From Gp7-AA10 sp035636095 (lineage in GTDB: Bacteria > Acidobacteriota > Thermoanaerobaculia > Gp7-AA8): a stretch of DNA of 7,819 nt. Of this stretch, positions 1-5,308 are shown piece after piece. The stretch's first letter is position 1, and each line of letters starts with the position of its first letter. A program made the position numbers and the translations under genes. The notes beneath the pieces are model-generated. The model was not told the DNA's origin, ran no database searches, and worked only from the letters and a program-made list of their open reading frames with translations. The DNA is taken from the NCBI GenBank assembly GCA_035636095.1, contig DASPZU010000108.1, forward strand, positions 1-7,819, given 5' to 3'.

Positions 1-388
<388 letters not shown>

Positions 389-505
389 AACTCTGCAGCC
401 TTTCGACTGCGATAACTTTGAGTCTGATTTCTGACATCAGTCTGGACGACTGATGGTTTTTGTTATTCGGTTCGTAATTGGATACGAACTGTCTTTTGAG
501 ATCGC

Positions 506-523
506 TGCACACATCGCTGTGCA
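506..523 (-). other. Hairpin in the rRNA leader
   Basis: TGCACA at 506-511 and TGTGCA at 518-523 are perfect inverted repeats around a 6-nt loop. An alternative, slightly longer pairing uses GCTG at 504-507 with CAGC at 524-527 and a bulge. The short stem sits in the transcribed leader between boxA and the 16S start. It could be a processing or antitermination-related structure; its function is not shown by the sequence. Confidence 0.4.
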
Positions 524-574
524 CAGCCGATTCTCGAAAGGAATCACGTTGTTTGTCTGTCTATCCTATTCAGT

Positions 575-586
575 TGTCAAGGAACT
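575..586 (-). promoter_or_regulatory. boxA-like rRNA antitermination element
   Basis: On the minus strand this reads AGTTCCTTGACA. It matches the E. coli rrn leader boxA (TGCTCTTTAACA) at 8 of 12 positions and is followed, as in E. coli, by an A-rich segment containing CAGACAA. BoxA in nascent rRNA binds NusB-NusE and makes rRNA transcription resistant to Rho. The place, between promoter and mature 16S, is the expected one. The embedded TTGACA resembles a -35 hexamer, but I see no good -10 at the right distance, so boxA is the better reading. Confidence 0.6.
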
Positions 587-607
587 GGCGTCCGCGAAAG
601 GGCGGCT

Positions 608-636
608 AGATTGCCAGACCCTCCCGGCCGTGTCAA
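608..636 (-). promoter_or_regulatory. Candidate rRNA operon promoter
   Basis: The minus strand has a perfect TTGACA (636-631), a 17-base spacer and CAATCT (613-608) as a weak -10. A GC-rich discriminator, AGCCGCCC, follows, as is typical of stringently controlled rRNA promoters. Transcription would start near 600, about 210 nt before the mature 16S end. The sequence just upstream (about 637-670) is AT-richer and could act as an UP element. The -35 is convincing and the -10 is poor, so the exact start is an inference. Confidence 0.5.
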
Positions 637-832
637 GCGAAATATCTCCTGACATGAGAAGAAATTGCGTTCAACTCGGATGGCTTTTTTCGGCTGGAAA
701 GAACGCTGGACGCCGCGAAATGGTTACAACTTCGACGAATCACTGCTTATTTCCAACCTGACCTTTGCCGCTCGGGACCCAACACAACGCCTCTCCCCCG
801 CCCCCTATTCCACGCTTTTTGCCCAAACTCTT
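637..832. other. Intergenic stretch between divergent rRNA promoter and glycosyltransferase gene
   Basis: An in-frame ATG at 665 would extend the glycosyltransferase by 56 residues. That extension is not hydrophobic, not signal-like, and begins next to the rRNA promoter, so I treat it as non-coding. I found no convincing plus-strand promoter, no Shine-Dalgarno sequence before 833 and no terminator. Confidence 0.45.
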
Positions 833-1873
833 ATGCACTCGGCGCTTAGCAGGCCGAACTGCTACCCGAAAGCGGTGTCGAAAGCCGGGTTGGTCAGCCT
901 TTTTGCGGCCGCGCTCGCCGTTCGCCTCATCCTGATCGCCACCAGCTTCGGCTCGACCGACGCCCTCCTCCTCATGGCCTATACCCATCTCGCCGAGCGC
1001 CACGGCATCGGCCCAGCCTATCAATATGCTCCTTATCTGAACCACCCGCCCCTCTCCGGCGCCATCATGAACGCGGCGGATCGGCTCGGTTCCGCAGTCG
1101 GGCTCGAGTTTTCCGACGCCTTCCGGCTGCTACAGACGCTTGCCGACTGCGCAACCGCGGCACTTCTGTGCAGGCTCGGCAAAAGCAAGGAAGCCGCCGC
1201 GTTTTTCTTCGTGTCGCCGGCCGCAATCTTCCTGTCAGGTTTTCACTGCACCGCGGATCCCACAATGATGGCTCTGCTCGTCGCATCGGTATGGACAACA
1301 TCCGGTGCGCTGTTCGGGCTGGCGTCAGGGATCAAGATCGCGCCGCTGCCATTAGCGCCGTTTTTTCTCATAAGCCTGGATTGGCGACGTCGCATTTTAT
1401 TCGTGTTGACCTCCCTTACCGCATTAGTCCTCATCTTCGTTCCGGCCGTGCTGACGGGCGGGACCGCCGTGTTACGCAATGTCTTCCAATATCCGGGCAG
1501 TGGCTATGAGTGGGGCTTCTGCGGCCTGGGTTTTCTTACGCATAGTCGCGCCTGGGCAGAGCTCTATGCGCATTATGGCCGCTATATCGTCATTGTGGCC
1601 TTGGCGTGTCTATTTGTTTTCTACTGGAAGCGCCCCAAGCCCCCGGCCACAATGATTGCGGTGGCGCTGTCGGTCTTTCTTTTTGCGACGTACACCATCT
1701 GGGCACGCGAGTTTCCGTGGTGGTTCGCGAATGCTGCCGCACCTGACGTGAATCGCCGATTGATCGCTCTACTGGCGGTCCCGCTCTGGGCGCTCTACGG
1801 CGTTGCGATCGTCGTTGCGCTGCGAGGTCAGCCGTCGGGCCAGCTCGCTCCTGAGCAGCTTGCCGAGGGATGA
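833..1873 (+). CDS. Polytopic GT-C-type membrane glycosyltransferase
   Basis: The 346-residue product is mostly hydrophobic, with some eight or more likely membrane segments. It looks like a GT-C enzyme, which transfers a sugar from a polyprenyl-phosphate donor outside the cytoplasmic membrane. Visible signatures are a first-loop acidic residue after the first helix (FGSTDALLL, residues 39-47), an NHPPLSG motif (70-76), an FHCTADPTMM segment (137-146) like the FHGNTDP motif of bacterial members, and GLASGIKIAPLPLAPFFL (162-179) matching the usual 'GLALNIKI.PLLLLP' stretch. The start at 833 is chosen because the hydrophobic protein begins just after it; 665 is an in-frame alternative. No Shine-Dalgarno sequence is evident. 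At 346 residues it is short for the family, and the canonical Asn in the HGNTDP motif is missing. The last 34 codons overlap menE on the other strand. The acceptor and sugar cannot be inferred. Confidence 0.75.
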   Translation: MHSALSRPNCYPKAVSKAGLVSLFAAALAVRLILIATSFGSTDALLLMAYTHLAERHGIGPAYQYAPYLNHPPLSGAIMNAADRLGSAVGLEFSDAFRLLQTLADCATAALLCRLGKSKEAAAFFFVSPAAIFLSGFHCTADPTMMALLVASVWTTSGALFGLASGIKIAPLPLAPFFLISLDWRRRILFVLTSLTALVLIFVPAVLTGGTAVLRNVFQYPGSGYEWGFCGLGFLTHSRAWAELYAHYGRYIVIVALACLFVFYWKRPKPPATMIAVALSVFLFATYTIWAREFPWWFANAAAPDVNRRLIALLAVPLWALYGVAIVVALRGQPSGQLAPEQLAEG

Positions 1874-2845
1874 GCGGGGGATGGAGGGGACGAGGTGACT
1901 ATCGCGGATGCGCTCGAAGGGCAGAACGGATTCGTTGAACTTCCGGATCACGTCTTCGGCGTCGCTGGTAGAAGCGAGGTGAATGACGTTGCCGAGCCGC
2001 TCGTCCACGACTGCAACAATCGCGGCGTCGACAGAGCCTCGCACGCTTTCAAGGACCCGGTCGAGACGCGCGAGATCGACCGACTCGCCGCCGATTTTGA
2101 TGAAGTCTCCCTGACGTCCATACACGTGCAAAGTGCGCCCATCGACCTGACCCACATCGTCGGTGAGAAACCAGCCGCTGACCTTCGGATCGACGACGCC
2201 AGCATCGGTGATGTAGGCCGTAAACAGCGAGGGCCCACGAAATGCCAGACGTCCATGATCCTGCTCGCGCGCCTCGATATGCGACAAGAGGACATCGCAG
2301 ACCGCGATGGTCGAACTGCACTCGGACATGCCGTAGCTCGGCAGAACCGGCCAGCCTAACGCGCGCGCTTTCTCATTGAGGTCATCGTGCAGTGAGCCCC
2401 CGCCGACCAGGATCGCGCGCATTCGCGATGGCGGCTCGAGGCCGGCGTTGACGAGATCGTGAACCTGCGCCGGCACCAACGACGCCAACGTCGCCTCGGT
2501 CGTCGCAAACACCTGAGGAACCCACGACATCGAAATGACCCGCGCTCCGCTCAGATGTGCACGGGCGTAAATGCCGAGACCTCCGACGTGAAACGTCGGA
2601 AGGGAGCACCACCAGACGTCATTTCCGGTGGCCTCGAGACGCTCATTGACGGCCGCCGCCGAAGCGAGAACCGCCTCTTTCGATAATGCGACCAGCTTCA
2701 ATCCGCCGCTGCTGCCGGAGGTCGCGATGATGATGTGACCGGGCAGCCGCGCCGAGCGCCCGCGTCGCTCGAGTTTTTCCTGGTCGTTCAGCGGCATGCG
2801 CGGATTGAGAAGAACGTGGGTGCGATTGCCCGACCACTCGATCAT
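1769..2845 (-). CDS. menE: o-Succinylbenzoate-CoA ligase (MenE), short form
   Basis: This acyl-adenylate-forming enzyme activates o-succinylbenzoate with ATP and CoA to o-succinylbenzoyl-CoA in menaquinone synthesis. The 358 residues show the family motifs in order: P-loop ATSGSSGGLK (41-50), SLPTFHVGGLG (81-91), LVGGGSL (146-152), YGMSECSS (171-178), GWFLTDDVG (224-232), GRQGDFIKIGGE (243-254) and the C-terminal catalytic-lysine motif PRSSLGK (323-329, Lys329). The P-loop begins at residue 41 rather than about 140 as in E. coli MenE, so about 100 N-terminal residues are absent. The ATG overlaps the menC stop as ATGA, with a weak GGAAG 8 bases upstream, which supports this start. MenE rather than another acyl-CoA ligase is called from the operon. 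Residues 325-358 are encoded antisense to the glycosyltransferase gene, and the tail beyond Lys329 is Arg-rich. Confidence 0.88.
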   Translation of the reverse strand: MIEWSGNRTHVLLNPRMPLNDQEKLERRGRSARLPGHIIIATSGSSGGLKLVALSKEAVLASAAAVNERLEATGNDVWWCSLPTFHVGGLGIYARAHLSGARVISMSWVPQVFATTEATLASLVPAQVHDLVNAGLEPPSRMRAILVGGGSLHDDLNEKARALGWPVLPSYGMSECSSTIAVCDVLLSHIEAREQDHGRLAFRGPSLFTAYITDAGVVDPKVSGWFLTDDVGQVDGRTLHVYGRQGDFIKIGGESVDLARLDRVLESVRGSVDAAIVAVVDERLGNVIHLASTSDAEDVIRKFNESVLPFERIRDSHLVPSIPRSSLGKLLRSELARRLTSQRNDDRNAVERPERDRQ

Positions 2846-3648
2846 GCCAGCTTCTTCCAGGGCAGACGCTCGAGCAGCGCGTCAAATCCGATTCCCGTGC
2901 CCTGCGGAGGGAGGAGACGCGCGCCGTCGCTGCGGATCATTTCGATGAAGTCATTGCGCTCGTAAAGCACGTGCGTGAATAAACCACATCGCGGGCTGAC
3001 GCGCTGCGCATTTTTGGCCGCGACGTACGCCGCGCCGAACTGGCCAACCGGGTGATCTCTGTACGACGTGATCACGATTTCCTTCTGCGTCTGCGGCATT
3101 TCCTGAATGGCCGGTTTCACCACCAGAACATCAATGCCTTCTTCAGCCTGAAAACGATCGAGCGCTAATCGCAGGTGTGTCTGTTCGCGAAGCGCGCCCC
3201 ACGTTGCTCCATCATACGCACATGGATCCTCGACGAAATCAATTCGATCCAGCGGCAGACCTTCTGCAATCATCAGAAACTCCTCCGGACGCAGCCGGGC
3301 ATTGAAGTCGATGCGCAGCCGGACGCGATCGGGAATCCGATCGATGCTCTTCAGTTTCGCGGTATCGAACTGCGGAGGCGGATCGCTTCCCGGCCAATGA
3401 CTAAGCGGAATGTGCAGGCCGGCAAACAGACTGATGCCGCGTTCGCGCGCCGCGCCGTCGATCTTCGCGAGCTCGAGCGAGCGTTTTGTGAGAGGGGTAG
3501 TCTCCCCGCGAAGGAGCAGATCGAGCTGCGTCTCGAGCGGCGCATCGCCCAGCTCGGGCCACGGATGCACGTCCGCGAAGCCGCTGCCGACGCGAATCAG
3601 TGCGCCGCGGCGACGGTCGCTGAGCGCATATGGCCAGTGCCAAATCAC
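2842..3648 (-). CDS. menC: o-Succinylbenzoate synthase (MenC), compact form
   Basis: This enolase-superfamily enzyme dehydrates SHCHC to o-succinylbenzoate. The GTG start at 3648 forms GTGA with the menA stop and has GGAG 7 bases upstream; an ATG at 3714 would add 22 basic, unlikely residues. The product has 268 residues against about 320 in E. coli. Residues 15-36 (GALIRV, then ADVHPWPELGD) belong to the capping domain. Catalytic positions follow: KLK at 98-100, metal ligands Asp114 (RIDFNARL), Glu140 (FVEDPC) and Asp164 (LALDRF), and Lys178 (VVKP). TSYRDHPVGQFGAAY (194-208) matches the late barrel region. The spacing Lys100-Asp114 is 14 residues where E. coli has 28, and Asp164-Lys178 is 14 where E. 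coli has 22, so two barrel segments are shortened. All catalytic residues are kept, so it should be active. Confidence 0.9.
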   Translation of the reverse strand: MIWHWPYALSDRRRGALIRVGSGFADVHPWPELGDAPLETQLDLLLRGETTPLTKRSLELAKIDGAARERGISLFAGLHIPLSHWPGSDPPPQFDTAKLKSIDRIPDRVRLRIDFNARLRPEEFLMIAEGLPLDRIDFVEDPCAYDGATWGALREQTHLRLALDRFQAEEGIDVLVVKPAIQEMPQTQKEIVITSYRDHPVGQFGAAYVAAKNAQRVSPRCGLFTHVLYERNDFIEMIRSDGARLLPPQGTGIGFDALLERLPWKKLA

Positions 3649-4475
3649 AGGAGCGCTCCGATGACGAAGAGAATGCCGAAGACCCACTGCAGCGCGCCGG
3701 CCATGGCAAGACAACCATTGAGCTCAGCTCCTTTCGCTCGCCATACGCATCGCAAAACGAGGGCTGCAAGCGGCAGCGCAATGAGCGGATACCAGTTGAC
3801 GGCCGCGATGGCGATGAACGGAGCGAGCACACCGAATACGATCTCGAATCGCCCAAATTTTTCGCCAAAGCGAACGGCCAGAGTCATCTTGCTGCTGGTG
3901 CGGTCGCTGTTCACGTCGCGCAGATTGTTGATCGCCAGCAGAGCGACGGCCAGGCAACCGACCGCGAAGCCTGCCACGATCGCGCGTCCATCCATCGTCA
4001 ACCGCTGTACATAGTACGAGCCGCCGACAGCGACGAATCCGAAAAAAACCAGGACAAACAATTCGCCGAGGCCGTGGTAGGCGAGCGGATAGGGACCGCC
4101 GGTATACGCGTAGGCAGCTACAATCGATGCCACGCCGATGATGACGAGCGGCCATCCGGCGCGCATGATCAAAGGGATGCCGCAAATCGCAGCAATCACG
4201 AAGCAGACCATCGCGCCGATCAGCACTGTCTTTGCGCTCAACAAGCCCGCTTGTGTCACGCGCAATGGTCCGAGTCGATCGGCGGCGTCGGCGCCGCGCT
4301 TGAAGTCGAGCGCGTCGTTGACGAGATTCGTTCCGATCTGAATGAAGATCGCGCCAAACAGCGCGCAGCCGAACGCGACCCAATCAACGAATTGCGCCAG
4401 CGCTGTGCCCACCAGCACCGGCACGATCGACGCCGAAAGCGTTTTGGGCCGCGCTGCGAGAATCCAGGCCTTCAC
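3645..4475 (-). CDS. menA: 1,4-Dihydroxy-2-naphthoate polyprenyltransferase (MenA)
   Basis: This UbiA-superfamily membrane enzyme attaches the polyprenyl tail to dihydroxynaphthoate, releasing CO2 and giving demethylmenaquinone. The 276-residue protein starts with the MenA-typical WILAARPKTLSASIVPVLVG (residues 4-23). It has both Asp-rich motifs: NDALDFKRGAD (53-63, Asp54 and Asp57) and NNLRDVNSDRTSSKMTLAVR (183-202, Asp187 and Asp191), which bind the Mg-diphosphate. The rest is a run of hydrophobic helices, about eight or nine. The GTG start at 4475 overlaps the menB stop as GTGA; the frame is open upstream to 4772, but that part is antigenic noise within menB and is Arg-rich. No good Shine-Dalgarno sequence precedes the GTG, so translational coupling to menB is likely. 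RPKTL and the operon distinguish it from UbiA. Confidence 0.93.
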   Translation of the reverse strand: MKAWILAARPKTLSASIVPVLVGTALAQFVDWVAFGCALFGAIFIQIGTNLVNDALDFKRGADAADRLGPLRVTQAGLLSAKTVLIGAMVCFVIAAICGIPLIMRAGWPLVIIGVASIVAAYAYTGGPYPLAYHGLGELFVLVFFGFVAVGGSYYVQRLTMDGRAIVAGFAVGCLAVALLAINNLRDVNSDRTSSKMTLAVRFGEKFGRFEIVFGVLAPFIAIAAVNWYPLIALPLAALVLRCVWRAKGAELNGCLAMAGALQWVFGILFVIGALL

Positions 4476-5284
4476 GGAAACCGCGGAAACTTTTTGAAGT
4501 CCGGCTTTCGCTTCTCGACGTAGGCGTTGCGCCCCTCCTGTCCTTCTTCCGACATGTAAAAGAGGAGGGTGGCGTTGCCGGCGAAATCGAGGAGACCGAT
4601 TTGCCCGTCGCAGTCGGCGTTCATGGCCGCCTTGAGACATCGCAGCGCCATCGGTGAAAGCTCCAGCATCTCGCGGCACCACTCGAGCGTCTCTTTTTCC
4701 AGCTTCGCAAGCGGCACGACAGCGTTGACGAGTCCCATTTCGAGCGCTTGCTTGGCGTCGTACTGCCGGCATAGAAACCAGATCTCGCGCGCCTTCTTCT
4801 GCCCCACGATGCGCGCGAGGTACGCCGATCCGAGTCCGCCGTCGAACGACCCCACGCGCGGTCCGGTCTGCCCAAAGCGGGCGTTCTCGGCGGCGATCGT
4901 CAAATCGCAGACGACGTGCAGCACGTGTCCGCCGCCGACCGCGTAACCGGCGACCATGGCGACCACCGGCTTGGGCAGGCTGCGAATCTGTTTCTGAACG
5001 TCGAGGATGTTGAGACGCGGAACGCCCTTCGAATCGACATAGCCAGCCCTTCCGCGCACGCGCTGATCGCCGCCGGAGCAGAACGCCTCCGGGCCTTCGC
5101 CGGTGAGAATGACGACGCCGATCTCGCCGTCATCGCGGGCGAGGTCGAAGGCCTCCTTCAGCTCACTGACGGTCTGGGGGCGAAAGGCGTTGCGCACTTC
5201 CGGACGATTGATGGTGATCTTGGCGATGCCGTCCTTCGTCCGCTCGTATTTGATGTCTTTGAACTCGCGAATGCTGGTCCACAT
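4472..5284 (-). CDS. menB: 1,4-Dihydroxy-2-naphthoyl-CoA synthase (MenB), bicarbonate-dependent type
   Basis: This crotonase-fold enzyme cyclises o-succinylbenzoyl-CoA to dihydroxynaphthoyl-CoA by an intramolecular Claisen condensation. The 270 residues show FCSGGDQRVRG (68-78, oxyanion and CoA-binding loop), AGYAVGGGH (112-120), QTGPRVGSFDGG (139-150), REIWFLCRQYDAKQALEMG (166-184) and the C-terminal LFYMSEEGQEGRNAY (241-255) with the catalytic Tyr243. Gly141 in QTG is the type I residue, tied to bicarbonate as catalytic base; type II enzymes have Asp there. Similarity to the E. coli enzyme is very high. The ATG at 5284 starts the conserved protein (WTSIREFKDI); upstream in-frame codons to 5389 belong to the divergent gene's DNA. 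A TACAAT lies 9 bases before the ATG with no Shine-Dalgarno sequence between, so the message may be leaderless. It is the first gene of menBACE. Confidence 0.96.
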   Translation of the reverse strand: MWTSIREFKDIKYERTKDGIAKITINRPEVRNAFRPQTVSELKEAFDLARDDGEIGVVILTGEGPEAFCSGGDQRVRGRAGYVDSKGVPRLNILDVQKQIRSLPKPVVAMVAGYAVGGGHVLHVVCDLTIAAENARFGQTGPRVGSFDGGLGSAYLARIVGQKKAREIWFLCRQYDAKQALEMGLVNAVVPLAKLEKETLEWCREMLELSPMALRCLKAAMNADCDGQIGLLDFAGNATLLFYMSEEGQEGRNAYVEKRKPDFKKFPRFP

Positions 5285-5308
5285 GGCGCGAGATTGTATG
5301 CTCCTGTC
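5285..5308. promoter_or_regulatory. 24-bp divergent promoter gap between menB and the aspartokinase gene
   Basis: Only 24 bases separate the two start codons. On the minus strand TACAAT (5298-5293) ends 8 bases before the menB ATG. On the plus strand TATGCT (5297-5302) ends 6 bases before the aspartokinase GTG. Both fit TANNNT and overlap by two bases. If these are real -10 elements, each transcript would begin at or next to its start codon and be leaderless, and both -35 regions would lie inside the opposite gene. No convincing -35 is seen on either strand. The gap holds no Shine-Dalgarno sequence placed for either gene; the AGGAG on the minus strand is 16 bases from the ATG. Confidence 0.4.

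Larger units (their letters stand above)
389..600 (-). other. 16S rRNA 5' leader (precursor segment)
   Basis: This stretch lies between the candidate rRNA promoter and the mature 16S 5' end, so it should be transcribed and removed during rRNA maturation. It is visibly richer in A+T than the flanking genes. It holds a boxA-like element (575-586) and a small hairpin (506-523). In most bacteria part of the leader pairs with the 16S-23S spacer to form an RNase III site; that partner is outside the window, so I cannot test this. The plus-strand open frame running across it (453-761) has no protein-like features. Its extent rests on the promoter call, which is inferred. Confidence 0.65.

Noticed and set aside
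453..761. Plus-strand 102-codon open frame across the rRNA leader
   Set aside because: It covers the transcribed leader and promoter of the rRNA operon on the other strand and has no recognisable protein features.
665..832. ATG at 665 as the glycosyltransferase start
   Set aside because: The extra 56 residues look non-coding and begin next to the rRNA promoter. Kept only as an alternative.
3649..3714. ATG start for MenC at 3714
   Set aside because: It would overlap menA by 70 bp with a basic, non-conserved stretch; the GTG at 3648 has GGAG 7 bases upstream and a 4-base overlap.
3175..4523. Plus-strand open frames of 279 and 297 codons opposite menC and menA
   Set aside because: Antisense shadows of conserved genes with low-complexity composition.
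4476..4772. Upstream extension of the MenA frame to an ATG at 4772
   Set aside because: It overlaps the well-conserved 3' end of menB in another frame, is Arg-rich and lacks MenA features; the GTGA overlap gives a natural start.
4916..5308. Long in-frame extension of the aspartokinase frame, 131 codons upstream
   Set aside because: It lies wholly antisense to the 5' part of menB, shows no aspartokinase similarity, and the kinase fold starts directly after the GTG at 5309.
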